A stretch of 64,000 nucleotides of DNA from Glebionis coronaria (GCA_025667525.1 CM046882.1:218286592-218350591), one strand, 5' to 3'; shown: positions 1 through 11,622, numbered from the stretch's first letter. A program made the numbers and translations. Notes: generated by a model from the letters alone, not told the origin.

Positions 1-1926
1 GGTGTACCAAATACTTCTAATTCTTCTAAAAAGAAGAAGAAGAAAAACAAAAAGACCGTCATTAAAGCCGATCCCGAGGATCGAGCTTTCGACAATACGA
101 TGGCAACGGATAATCGACCAATGATTGAGATTCTACAATCTCACGTTGAAGGAAACGATGATGCGATTGTGGTGCCGAATATTGGAGCTAATCATTTCGA
201 ACTTAAATCGGGTTTTATTCAAATGGTTTCCGCTACACCATTTATAGGTCGTACTAATGATTACCCACACGCTCATATCAAACGTTTCATCCAATTAGCT
301 AATACCGTCAAATACAATGGGGTGCCCCAAGAGGCCGTTCGCCTCCTACTTTTTCCTTTTTCCCTCGAGGGACAAGCCCGGATTTGGCTTGATAAGGAAC
401 CACCCCGAAGTATTACCACATGGATCGACTTAGAGACCAAGTTCATTAACTACTTTTTCCCACCATCACGGACCACTTCCTTAAGGAATGAAATAATCAA
501 CTTTGAGCAAAAATATGGGGAAACGTTTAGTGAGGCTTGGGATCGTTTTAAAGATCTTTTGAGAAAATGTCCACAACACGGTTTTACTAAAGTTCATCAA
601 ATCAACATGTTTTATAATGGTTTAACTCTAAACGACCAAGACTCACTTAATAGTGCCGCGGGGGGCAATATTCTTGTGAAAACCATGAATGAGGCTTGGG
701 CCATTATTGAGAACAAGGAAAAAGTGCAAACCAAAAGTGTTAGGGCTAATATGGCAAGTGCTAGTACGAGTAATATTGAGGTGAATGATCGAATTAATAA
801 ACTTACTTCGCTTGTTGAGACACTCGCTTTAAAAACCGACGCCCTCATTACACATGTGCATGCCGTGAAAGAATAAAGTGAAACGTGTGAGACTTGTGGT
901 GGACCACATTCATACTTTAATTGTGACAAGGTTTACAATGATCAACAAGAAGTTTATGCTTATAACAACAATGAAATTGATCGGGTTCAATTCAAACCAA
1001 ATGTTGATGTTAACCATTTGTCTTACAAGTCTAATAACTATTTGGCTCCCCCGGGTTTTGTAGCACCACAAAGACCACCCCCACCCGCCCAAAATAGGAA
1101 CCAATGTCCTCAACGGGGTAATTTTCTAGGAAATACTAATCAACGGGGTTTTAATCAAAATCAAGGGAATTTTCAAGGGCAAAACCAAGGGTTAAATAAT
1201 CAAGGATATAATAACCAAAGTTTTCAAAATCAAGGATTTAATCAAGGTTCTAATCAATATCAAAACCAAGGTTTTCCTAATCAAGGTTATAATCAAATGA
1301 ACATGCATAATCCTCAAATGGACTTGGTTTTACAAAAATTATCCGACCATGAACGAATGATGAGAGAGATGCAAGAATCAACCGATAAGAAGTTTTTGAC
1401 TATGATTCAAACCTTTCGTCCCCAAGGTTCCCTTCCCTCGAACACCGTGACCAATCCTAGGGCTAATGTTAATGCTATCACTACTAGGAGCGGTAAGACC
1501 ACCATTGAACCTTCCCCACCTAACCAAGGACCCGAGATTCCTTCTTCTTCGACACAACCTCCTTCTTCTTCCACTTGTGACATACCTCCCGTTATGCATT
1601 CGTCTACACCTTATGTCCCACCGATACCCAAAATTTCTACCACACCTTCGGTTCCAAAACCGGTTCCTTCACCTTCTATTTCTACTCCTCCTCCTCCTCC
1701 AAAGGATGTGAGTGAGCAATCCACTCCAAAGCCTTCATCTCAACCCAATATACCTTATCCCTCAAGGTTGCGGAAAGATAAATTGAAGAATAAGGATGAT
1801 ATTCAAGTTTCGAACTTCCTAAAAATGTTCAAACAATTGAATTTTAATATCACCTTTGCCGAGGCGCTCGCTCACATGCCTAAGTACGCTAAGATGTTTA
1901 AGGATCTTTTAAGTGATAAGGAATAG
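1..1926 (+). pseudogene. gag: Athila-type gag (A1), left-truncated, stop-interrupted
   Basis: The frame is open from base 1, so the true start is probably left of the window; the first ATG is at 100. It opens with a lysine-rich patch (about 28-60), a nuclear-localisation-like or RNA-binding stretch. The capsid-like retrotransposon gag domain lies at about 190-680 (motifs PHAHIKRF, SLEGQARIWLD, INMFYNGL). A TAA at 874-876 interrupts the frame just before a zinc knuckle C-X2-C-X3-H-X4-C ([13 protein letters not shown], about 886-924). Then comes an Asn/Gln/Gly-rich low-complexity stretch (about 1080-1300) and a Pro/Ser-rich linker (about 1500-1760). Stops at 1924-1926 and 1948-1950 separate it from pol. 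There is no frameshift. Gag would form the virus-like particle; this copy cannot make full-length protein without readthrough. Confidence 0.9.
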
Positions 1927-1950
1927 TTGCTTGATATTGCCAATACCTAA

Positions 1951-4900
1951 TTGAATGAGAATTGTTCCGCGGTTCTTTTGAGAAAATTACCGGTTAAGTT
2001 AGCAGATCCCGGTCGATTCCTTATTCCTTGTAATTTTCTGGGTGTTGAGAATTGTATGGCCTTGGCGGATCTCGGAGCGAGTATCAATCTTATGCCATTG
2101 TCCGTGTGGAAACAATTATCTTTACCCGAGCTAGTCCCCACTCGTATGACATTGGAATTAGCTAACCGTACAGTTTCTTATCCGGTGTGGATAGCCGAGG
2201 ATGTTTTCGTAGGAGTCGACAAATTCACTTTTCCCGCCGATTTCGTCGTCGTCGACTATGAAATGGATCCCCGTGTTCCCTTAATTGTGGGACGACCCTT
2301 CTTGAGAACCGGGCGTACATTAATTGATGTAGCCGCGGGTGAACTTATCATGAGGGTCGGGGATGACAAAATCGTCTTTAACATGGGTAAACTTTCCAAA
2401 CTTCCCGATGAGCCCGAATCCGTGAATTTCATAGATGTGCTCGACGAAGCATGCGAAGAACATTTTCACGAGGCTTGTAAGAGCGGGATTTCTCTACCTC
2501 ATGTTGAGACCGTAGCTTCTATTGCTCCTTCATTGACTCCATTTGGAGAAAGTGACTTAGATGAGTTTGAAGCTAGCTTGGGTCCTCTCGAGATTAACTA
2601 TGATAATTCTCCCACCAATTGGGATGAAGACATTCGTACTATTGAGAGACTTCTCAATGAGGACAATATCTTTCCACCTACTCCTAAAGAAGTTACAAAT
2701 GATGATCCTACTTTGACTAAGCCTTCCATTGACAATCCGCCGGATTTAGAGCTTAAGGATTTGCCGTCTCATCTAGAGTACGTTTTATTAGAGGAGGATA
2801 ATAAGTTACCCGTCATTATTGCTAAGGACTTAAAAGAAGATGAAAAATCCCGACTTATCGATGTGCTTAAGAATCATAAGAAAGCAATTGCTCGGAAAAT
2901 CTCCGACATTCGCGGAATTGATCCTAATTTTTGTACTCATAAAATTCTCATGAAAGATGACTTTAAACCCGCGATCCAAAATCAAAGAAGGGTTAACCCA
3001 AAAATTCATGAAGTCATTAAGAAAGAAGTTATCAAACTTCTAGATGCCGGAATGATTTACCCTATCTCGGATTCGCCATGGTTTAGTCCCGTCCATTGTG
3101 TGCCTAAGAAAGGCGGAATCACCGTTGTTCCCAACGAAAACAACGAGTTGATTCCTACTCGACTTGTAACGGGTTGGCGAGTTTGCATCGATTATCGTAA
3201 GCTCAATGATGCCACTCGTAAGGATCATTTCTTTCTTCCTTTCATGGATCAAATGCTCGAGCGTTTAGCGGGTAATGATTTCTATTCTTTCTTAGATGGC
3301 TTTTCTGGATATTTTCAAATCCCTATCGATCCAAAAGACCAAGAGAAAACCACATTCACTTGTCCCTATGGAACATTTTCTTACAAAAGAATGCCTTTCG
3401 GCTTATGCAATGCTCCCGGGACTTTCCAAAGGTGTATGATGGTGATATTTCATGACATGGTTGAAGAAACAATGGAAGTCTTTATGGACGATTTCTCGAT
3501 CTATAGTGATTCTTTCTCTTCTTGCCTTGCTAATTTAGAACGTATGCTCCAACGGTGTGAAGACACTCGTCTCGTTCTTAATTGGGAAAAATGCCATTTC
3601 ATGGTAAAAGAAGGCATCGTCCTCGGTCATAAAATTTCCAAAGGCGGTATCGAAGTCGACCGTGCTAAAGTTGACGTCATTTCTAAGTTACCTCCACCTA
3701 CCACTGTCAAAGGAGTTAGAAGTTTTTTAGGCCATGCGGGATTTTATGGACGTTTCATCCAAGATTTCTCGAAAATAGCTCGTCCAATGACTCATCTCTT
3801 AGAAAAGGATTCTCCTTTCATTTTCTCTCAAGAATGTCTCGACTCTTTCAAACTTCTTAAAGGTAAATTAACTAAGGCACCGGTCTTAGTCTCTCCTGAT
3901 TGGGAGTTACCATTCGAGCTCATGTGCGATGCTAGTGATTTCGCGGTATGAGCGGTTTTAGGTCAACGAGTTAACAAACATTTCCAACCCATTCATTATG
4001 CTAGTAAGACAATGACGGGGGCTCAATTGCATTATACCACTACCGAAAAAGAGCATTTAGCTGTAGTGTATGCTTTTGAGAAATTCCGCCCCTATCTTGT
4101 GCTTTCCACCACCATCGTTTACACCGACCATTCCGCCTTGAAATACTTGTTGACCAAGCAAGATGCTAAACCGAGACTCCTTCGTTGGGTTTTGCTCCTA
4201 CAAGAATTTAAAATCGAAATTCGTGATAAAAAAGGAGCGGAAAACCTAGCCGCGGATCACCTTAGTAGACTTGAGGATCCTTATCAAGGGGAATCTCCAA
4301 ATGAAGAGATTAATGAATCATTCCCCCTTGAGACCTTAATGTCTATTAATTCCAATCTTGATGATACCCCATGGTTTTCCGACATTGCAAACTATTTGGC
4401 GGGTGGTGTTCTTATCGAAGGGTTATCGTCCCAACAAAAGAAAAAATTCTTCAAGGACGTCAAATCGTACTATTGGGACGACCCTTATCTTTTCAAGAAA
4501 TGTGTGGATTTAATCATTCGTCGATGTGTTGATTGGCCGGCGGCTTTACAAATCCTTGAAGCTTGCCATAAAGGACCTACCGGTGGTCACTTTGGTCCTA
4601 ATTACACCGCTAAAAAAGTTTTCGACTCCGGATTCTATTGGCCCTCCATTTATCATGATGCACATGAAATGGTTAAACATTGTGATGCTTGCCAAAGGCA
4701 AGGCAAGATCACACATAAAGATGAGATGCCTCAAAATTTCATCCAAGAATGTGAAATATTTGACGTATGGGGCATCGACTTTATGGGGCCGTTTCCATCA
4801 TCGAAGGGAAACAAGTACATCCTCGTAGCCGTTGACTACGTATCAAAATGGGTTGAAGCAAAGGCTTTACCTACTAACGATGCGAGGGTGGTTGTTAACT

Positions 4901-5655
4901 TCTTGAAACAATTGTTTGCTCGATTCGGTGTGCCTCGTGCTATTATTAGTGATCGCGGGACTCATTTTTGTAATGATCAATTTGCACGAGTCATGGCTAA
5001 GTATGGTGTCAATCACCGACTTTCCACCGCGTATCATCCTTAAACTAATGGACAAGCCGAGGTTTCTAACCGTGGTCATAAGATAATCTTAGAGCGAACC
5101 GTGGGAGAGCATCGTGCCTCATAGGCCGATAAATTAGATGATGCTTTGTGGGCCTTCCGTACCGCTTATAAGACACCTATAGGTTGTACCCCTTATCGCC
5201 TTGTGTACGGAAAGGCGTGCCACCTCCCCATTGAGTTGGAGCATAAGGCTTATTGGGCCTTGAAATGGGCTAATTTTGATCTTAACAAAGCCGGTGATCA
5301 TAGGAGAATCCAACTCAATGAACTTAATGAACTTAGGAATGAGGCTTATGAAAATTCATTAATCTACAAAGAGAAGACTAAGCTCATTCATGATTCCAAG
5401 ATTAAAAACCGAGAGTTCCATGTTGGTGATCAAGTTTTATTATTTAACTCTCGGTTGAAAATCTTTTCGGGTAAACTTAAGAGCCGTTGGTCCGGTCCAT
5501 TCACCGTAGCCCAAGTCTTCCCTTATGGCACCATTGAGTTATCCCAACCTAACGGGCCCAACTTTAAGGTGAATGGCCAACGGGTTAAGTTGTACTATGG
5601 AGAGGACATCTCTCACGAGATGATTCCATCCCTCTCCACATTTCCCTTGAATTAA
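1951..5655 (+). pseudogene. pol: Athila-type pol (A1): protease, RT, RNase H, integrase, with three stops
   Basis: Same frame as gag throughout. Aspartic protease: catalytic DLGAS with Asp at 2068-2070, followed by VGRPFLR. Reverse transcriptase: VCIDYRKLND near 3181 and FMDDFS with both catalytic Asp at 3487-3492. RNase H from about 3910 ([31 protein letters not shown]), interrupted by TGA at 3949-3951. Integrase: HHCC zinc finger about 4565-4700 (ending CDACQRQG); DDE residues at about 4777 (GIDFMG), 4950 (SDRG) and 5059 (GQAEV); stops TAA at 5041-5043 and TAG at 5122-5124; C-terminal domain to 5655. Catalytic residues survive, so damage is by point changes only. It is a Gag-Pol fusion in one frame, as usual for Athila. 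No chromodomain is present, as expected for this lineage. Confidence 0.92.
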
Positions 5656-6042
5656 TTCGGGAATTCGAGTCGAGCTAGAGACTCGTGATAAATAAATCAA
5701 GCATCGTATAACTAGGTTAGATTTTTACCTTTACCATCCTTTCCACCCTTTTCCTCCTTCATCCATTGTCCACCAATAAGTGTAGGGGGGAGTCGAGTAG
5801 GTTGTTTGTGTGAGGTGATTGTGTGCAGGGACATGTGCTTTGATGATCTACTTTTGGTACTTTTTACACGACCCGTGATCCCGTGCTCTCGTGTACCCGG
5901 TTCTATCAAAACTATTGTGATTCATACTTGTATATAAATAAAACGAATAAATGTAATCACTTTAGTTGTCCCATCCTTAGCTCGATTTTAAACAACGTAC
6001 TCAATGTCCTAAATGTAGGGGAGTTTATTCTCCCACATGCTT

Positions 6043-6062
6043 AAACATTGAGGACAATGTTT
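6043..6062 (+). other. Conserved stem-loop in A1 tail
   Basis: AAACATTG, loop AGGA, CAATGTTT: a perfect 8-bp inverted repeat directly before the TGTAGGGG motif at 6070. The same stem with a different loop occurs in element A3 at 46966-46985. Confidence 0.75.
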
Positions 6063-7663
6063 ATATCAAGTGTAGGGGGGACTTCTATCGAATTTTAGTG
6101 AGCTTTTCCATGAATTTGACCCCATTTAACCGGAAAATTTAAAAAAATTTCAACGGTTTTCAAATTTTTGATCTATTTTGGCCTAGTAGAATTTTTATTT
6201 ATTTTATTTACTTTTATTATCGCATCGTAATAATTTCCATTTCAAAAATAAAGTCAAAAATGAAATAATTAAATAAAATGGTTTTAACAAGTTTAGATAT
6301 CTTGATATATTAGGCCCGTCGTGAATATTTTGACTCAACCCGAGTTTACTTATCTAAGTTTACTCTACTAGTATCCATAACCATATGAACCTTAATTGGT
6401 TTATTAGGCTAAGCATCCACGAGTCTCATTCCTTGAGATTTTAAATTGTGGAGAACGAGAGATGATAGAGTTAATTATAAGTTCGGTATTCTTTCATTAA
6501 CTTATGTGAGTTAGTTATGAGCTTTTTCTCCCATCACTTGTTAATAAATATATTTGCAATAAATAAGGTTGTACGATTTAAGAGGTTACTTAGCTTCTAG
6601 CACAAGATCGTTTAAAAGTTGCTCGGTATTAATTAGAGTTCATAGCCAAGGCATAACTTATTGAAACGGGACGCGAAGATTGGCTTATCCAAAAAGGCCC
6701 TAACAAGGCATGAGGATACCCGAGTCCAAAAAGGCCCTCACAAGGCATGAGGATTCACTTTTTGCTAAAGATCCTAAGATGATGTGAAGATCATTAATCC
6801 AAATCAATATGAAGGATCAAGACACACGACGAGAAGCAATTACTCCCCTAAAGATCATGGAGAAGTCTATCCATAAAGACCCTAACAAGGTATGAGGATA
6901 AATAGATCCAAGTCCGAAAAGGAGGCAGATCGTTGTATATCAAAATCCTAAATAAAGAAGAGGATAAATGAAGAAGTCGTGGTCAACGTTTGAAGCATCT
7001 TTCACTCCTTATAAATATGTATACCAAAATGAAGAGAAGACCATAATTTCAAGATCGTCTCTCAAGATTTGAAGTTTGAAGTACAAGCCAAATATCGGTC
7101 CGAGAAAGGTCTCAAATCGTGAAACGAGTTATGCCAAGATATGAACTTTTTGAGGTTTCGAGAAGTAGTTTTAAAAGATTTTGTCCATTAGCTAACTATT
7201 GATTAAAATCGTCCCACTTTATTTACGGCCTTAATAAATTATCGAAATAAGTCAAAAATGCATCCTCGTGATCATTCAAGACAAAAATAAAATACAAGAG
7301 ATACACCGTAGGAATAAGGGGGTCTAAGTGATTAACTAAACCACATGAGTAAGTGTTTGTTGTGCTAACTTATAATAACAATGATCTCGTTTTTAAGCTT
7401 GGTTTGGGGAACGTGAAACTTGAGGGTGATTAATATTCATGACACCAAAGCCCTAATCTAAGTCTTAGATTTCTTTACGAATTTCTTCCATCTAATAATT
7501 TCCATGTTAAATAAATAATTATAACTTTTGTCTCTTACTTAAGTTTCTATCTTTTCGTCATAGTAGTAGTAGTAATAATTATAAAGGCCGAGATGGATTG
7601 ATTATGAGAAAAATGTAACGTATGCTTTAAAACTATGCATTGCATGGGGTCATTGCAATGGTC

Positions 7664-7677
7664 AAGTGTAGGGGATT
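7664..7677 (+). other. Polypurine tract of A1
   Basis: AAGTGTAGGGGATTT lies immediately before the palindrome ATAAGTGT-GTAA-ACACTTAT that marks the LTR start. The PPT primes plus-strand DNA synthesis. Equivalent tracts precede the other Athila LTRs in the window. Confidence 0.7.
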
Positions 7678-8832
7678 TAATAAGTGTGTAAACACTTATC
7701 CTTTTGCCACTAAAATCAAGGAAAAACAAGACCTAATCATGTGTTTAATATCGTAAATGTCGGAATTACGCGTGGTTTTGTGTTTTGTGTGTTAAATAGG
7801 TACAAATGATCAAAAGGAGAGAAAACACGGGATTTCACGGTCAAATGTCGAAGAAAAGTCAAGAAAGAGTCAAGACAAAAGTCAAAAGATTAAAATTGTG
7901 CCGATGGTCACGAAAACCGGTTAAATCGACATGAGTTTGAATGAAATGAATAAGAAAGCTGAAGTCAAGCTCGCTTTTAGCGGATTTAATATTTTTGGAG
8001 ATAATCAAGCCAAGTGGGTCCCACAATGGATCTATTGGGCTTAAAAGCCCAATAGTTAAACCAAGTAATTTGATAAAGCCCTAATGGCCCAATATTGTTT
8101 AACGGATGAAGTAATATACAAATGGGCCAAGCCCATTTCAAAAGCAAAAGAATGAATAAAGGGTGAATTGGGTTTTAAGCCCATGATATAAAACGCATGA
8201 TTTTTTGGCAAAGTTCATCAAAATTCGGTCAATTCCTCATAAACATTCTATTCCCCCAGTCAACACAAGTTAAAGAAACATTCATTCCCCACATGATTTA
8301 CTCACCAAACCGTTCCACCTTGTCACCTACACGTGTCTCCCCACTTTACCCAACACCCAAATAAATAATAAACCTTTACCCTTCCCTTATTATTGTTTCG
8401 TTACAAACAATACACAAAGTTTTACTGTGCATCTTCCTCTCCCAAAAGAAACGCACCTCCTCCCCTCAAACCCTAATTTTTACTCACCAAAAATTAACTC
8501 ACCCAAAAAGAGGGCTCTTACCCTTATTGGGTAATTAACACCCAAACAAATAAAACCCCTAAGAAAATCGCACCATCCACTCAATCCTACGTGACCTATT
8601 CTTCAATTTTGATTGGAGGAAACACTCCTCCATATCCAATCCAACCTATTACATCTTGCCACCTCACCTTGCAACAAACACAACTAACACACATCTTGCC
8701 ACGAGGGCAATCCGTGACTACAAGGATGATTCTTAGCCACTGATCAAGAGAAGAGAGAAGAATGAAGAAATCAACGGAGCAAAATGGATGCTTAAAATGG
8801 AAGCTAAGATTAGGGTTTTGAGGGTTTTCTCC

Positions 8833-8839
8833 TATAAAA
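8833..8839 (+). promoter_or_regulatory. TATA box of A1 LTR
   Basis: CCTATAAAAACCCCC lies about 1.15 kb into the LTR and matches in position the TATA sites of L1 (49662), L2 (53873, minus) and A2 (22908). It probably sets the U3/R boundary. Confidence 0.65.
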
Positions 8840-9960
8840 ACCCCCATATTTCACATGTAATGGTGACTTTTTCTTTATTTTTTTTATTTTCAGTAAAAAT
8901 AGATTAATAGTTTAAATCTTGTAATTTCTTTTTTTCCAGTAAATGTAAGTTTGATTAAAATTAATGAAAAGTTTATTTCCTTTTAAATTTTGTCTCATTT
9001 TCAATTTCCAGTTACTATTTATCTGTTTATAAATTTATTATTGTTCTCGTTAATATAAAAATAAAATAAAATAAAAAAATAAAAAAAATAAAGAAACTGA
9101 TAATAATATTTCCCCTACTAGGAAATATTAAAAAAAGGTTAGTGTTACTGTTTCGAGACGAAGGGGATTAGCTTTTTGATGATTCGGTGTAAATCGAAGG
9201 TTGTGTTTGTTTGATTCGTTACATAGGGGGTACAGCGCCTTTCCTACTTCTCAAAGGACTCCTCCAATTGGTTTGATTTTTCTTTTAAATTTTATGTTAA
9301 GTTTTATGATTATCTGTTTAGATTGATTTGATATTCGGTTTTAGGAATTGGTTATAATCTTCTTGGTGATAGTAGTGTTTGACTGTTTATTATTATTCTC
9401 AGTTTAAATACTAGTTTGAATTTACTTGTTATTTGGTTTAAGGATTTGGTATTTTCTGATTAAGTTTGGTTCAAATACAATATCTATTTATGATTTTGTT
9501 ATTGTGGAATATATGGTTGTGTATGGATATCTGCTTAATTTTAGTCACTGATTTTTGTCAGGTTTAAGTTCTGAAATAACTTGCCAGTTTATTTTAGTTG
9601 GTTCCTTTGGATTTGTTCTTAGCTTATTTGAAATTAGATTTGAATACTTGTTTGGTTTATTCAGTTATTAGATTTTTTTTTTCTTTTCTTTGCTTATTAT
9701 AAGTGTTCGTTTGTTTTGATTGGACGTTGGATTCATTTAGCTTGTTATATTTTTACTGCTCATTATGTTCAGTTTCATGCTGCTTATTTATCCTAGTTTT
9801 AATATGGCTTATTTCATTCCTGCTTATTTGTATTAGCTTATTGTTTGATTGGTTGTGTTGCTTATTGTTTACTGCTTAAACTCAGACTCAATTAGTCTGA
9901 GTTTCATTGTCCAAATAAAAGTTCAAAAAAGTTCAAAATTATTAACAATATTTTAGGTCT

Positions 9961-10010
9961 GCTGGGACTCGAACCCAGGACCTCTAGCATAACCACCAAG
10001 CGCCCCATCC
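9961..10010 (-). other. tRNA-like (A-box/B-box) relic in A1 LTR
   Basis: On the minus strand a T-arm with perfect stem CTGGG/CCCAG and loop TTCGAGT (B box, 9964-9976) follows a D-arm-like GGCGCTTGGTGGTTA (A box, about 9991-10006). The spacing is about 31 nt, shorter than in a tRNA, so the anticodon arm seems deleted. It is not a usable tRNA. Confidence 0.6.
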
Positions 10011-10177
10011 AACTCTTCTAAACCCTTTCTTGTGTTTATTATTGAATTAGATCATTAATATAGAGTAAAATTAGTGGCAGTTTCATTTAATAGAGTTTAA
10101 TTAAGTTTAAATTAGTTTAAATTTTATTTAAAAGTTTTCTTCTTTTTATTTCCTAATTCAGTATTAAAAAATATATA

Positions 10178-10180
<3 letters not shown>

Positions 10181-10210
<30 letters not shown>
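10181..10210. repeat. AT dinucleotide microsatellite in A1 LTR
   Basis: About 30 bp of uninterrupted AT, at the LTR position that in L4 carries a longer (TA)n (61741-61809). Confidence 0.9.
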
Positions 10211-10215
<5 letters not shown>

Positions 10216-10592
10216 GAAAAAAAAATATTTTGTTTAAATTTTATAAATTTAATTGTTTTTAAATATTAGTTTAAGTTTTATTTAATACAAATTATTTTTC
10301 AAATTAAATAGATTCGTTTTTAAAATAGATTAGATTAAAAGTTTTTATTTCATTTAAATAGTTTAAAATTTAGTTTATTAAAGTAAATTAGATTTGTTTA
10401 ATCATTTAAATTAGTTTTTAAAATAGATTTTTTTTATAATAGTTTTTAATTATATAATTTTTACTTAGTTTAAAATACCCAAAAAATAGATTTTACCAAA
10501 AACAAGTTAAGTTGAAACGTTAAACCGGAAATCAAATTCGAGTCGAATCGAGGAAAAACGAACATTAAAAAGGACTAAAAATCCGAGTTTCA

Positions 10593-11607
10593 ATAACATG
10601 TTAGTTTTAATAAAATAGGACACCAGTTGTCCCGATTGTTTGCTTATTTATATGGACCCGAATGATTATATGACCCGATGAATGATTATATGACTCGATG
10701 AATGAAATGAAATGGATTATTATAGTTAGGTTATGTCACTAAAAGTCCCATTAACATGAATTTTGAACTACCAGGATTTGGTAGACGCTTATGCATATAA
10801 TAGTACTATTTGGGGAAGATCACCCCAGTTCGCGCCTTGACGGTTGATCCCCGTCGTGCCACATTGATTGGTAAGGGAATTTATGTATGAGAAGATTTAT
10901 ATGAGCGTGATTATTGTGATGACACGCTGTTTTAGATGGGCAAAGGAATTTCGGGTTAGCTACCCGTTGTTTGTTATAGTAAGGTATCAATGTCATACGG
11001 CTTATAATAACCCAATAACGAAAATACTGATATACGCATTGAATTACAATATATTGCTTGACTAGCAATACGGGGTCTTATTACTAATATTATGTTTGTG
11101 CTTTGGATTTATATAACGGTTTGTATTAAACTCTATACAAAGTTATAAAACGTATTGTATGATATTTTTACGACACTTCTTCGTATAATGGTTTTGAAGG
11201 CAAAAGCCTATATTATGATTTAAGACAAAAATTTGTACAAAATAATTTTCGGTAATAATTATATACCGATGATATATTAATGGTTTTTTATTAAACTCAA
11301 TGAATTCACTCGGCGTTTTTGCTGACCTTTCAGCATGTTTTTTTATCTCAGGTACTTGAAGGTAGGTCTCAGGAAGACGACAAGAATTTATGGCCCGCAT
11401 TCAAATAAAATTTCCATTCAAATGTTTTGTAAAATTGTATGAAATACTATGACTTGGTACCTATGTAATTTGATATTTATGAATGGAAAATTCTTTATTA
11501 TTAAATGACGCGATTTTTAAGCGTTGTCTATAATTTGAGTAATGTGCTATCCCGTAACACCAACGACTCTTTCGCTGAACTAAAGTATGAATATTTAGGG
11601 TGTTACT
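10593..11607 (+). repeat. T1 5' LTR, 5' part missing
   Basis: From ATAACATGTTAG onward it matches the reverse complement of T2 LTR down to the terminal GGGTGTTAC, just before the PBS. The U3 part is absent. The start lies only some 20-25 bp downstream of the position of the T2 TATA box. Confidence 0.8.
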
Positions 11608-11610
11608 GTT

Positions 11611-11622
11611 TGGTACCAGAGC
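11611..11622 (+). other. Primer-binding site of T1 (initiator tRNA-Met type)
   Basis: TGGTACCAGAGC, three bases after the LTR end. It is one base different from the common plant PBS TGGTATCAGAGC, and T2 and T3 carry the same variant. Confidence 0.85.

Larger units (their letters stand above)
5656..7677 (+). other. A1 non-coding 3' internal region
   Basis: About 2 kb between integrase and 3' LTR without a convincing coding frame and no env-like gene. It holds four TGTAGGGG purine-rich motifs (about 5781, 6014, 6070, 7666), a perfect short hairpin at 6043-6062, and three copies of a unit like AAAGGCCCTAACAAGG (about 6693, 6728, 6876). The rc of 45588-47587 shares the hairpin, the unit and flanking text, so this tail is family-conserved although non-coding. 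Confidence 0.8.
1..10592 (+). mobile_element. Athila-type Ty3/gypsy element A1, left end outside window
   Basis: Order gag, protease, RT, RNase H, integrase, long non-coding tail, PPT and 3' LTR is seen directly. Lineage is Athila-type: the catalytic RT box is FMDDFS, the integrase C-terminus carries [12 protein letters not shown] and FKVNGQRVK, and the related elements in this window have a tRNA-Asp-type PBS (TGGCGCCG). The 5' LTR and PBS lie left of the window. The 3' LTR is cut at about 10592, where a Tekay-type LTR fragment begins. The coding frame has six stops, so the copy is dead on its own. Confidence 0.9.
7678..10592 (+). repeat. A1 3' LTR, 3' end truncated
   Basis: Starts with a hairpin like the other Athila LTRs and is collinear with L4 (59264-62261): a block with GTGGGTCCCAC and TTGGGCTTAAAAGCCCAA near 8005-8060, a TATA box near 8833, a CAGCGC block at about 9232, a tRNA-like sequence near 9961-10010, an AT dinucleotide tract, then AT-rich sequence. 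The end with CA and any target-site duplication are missing because T1 begins at about 10593. The exact left boundary is uncertain by a few bases because no TG is obvious. Confidence 0.8.

Noticed and set aside
7547..9930. A host gene or env-like gene next to A1
   Set aside because: No long frame on either strand; the sequence is collinear with other Athila LTRs.
9961..10010. A functional tRNA gene
   Set aside because: A and B boxes are about 31 nt apart, with no acceptor stem and no room for an anticodon arm; only a tRNA-like relic is supported.
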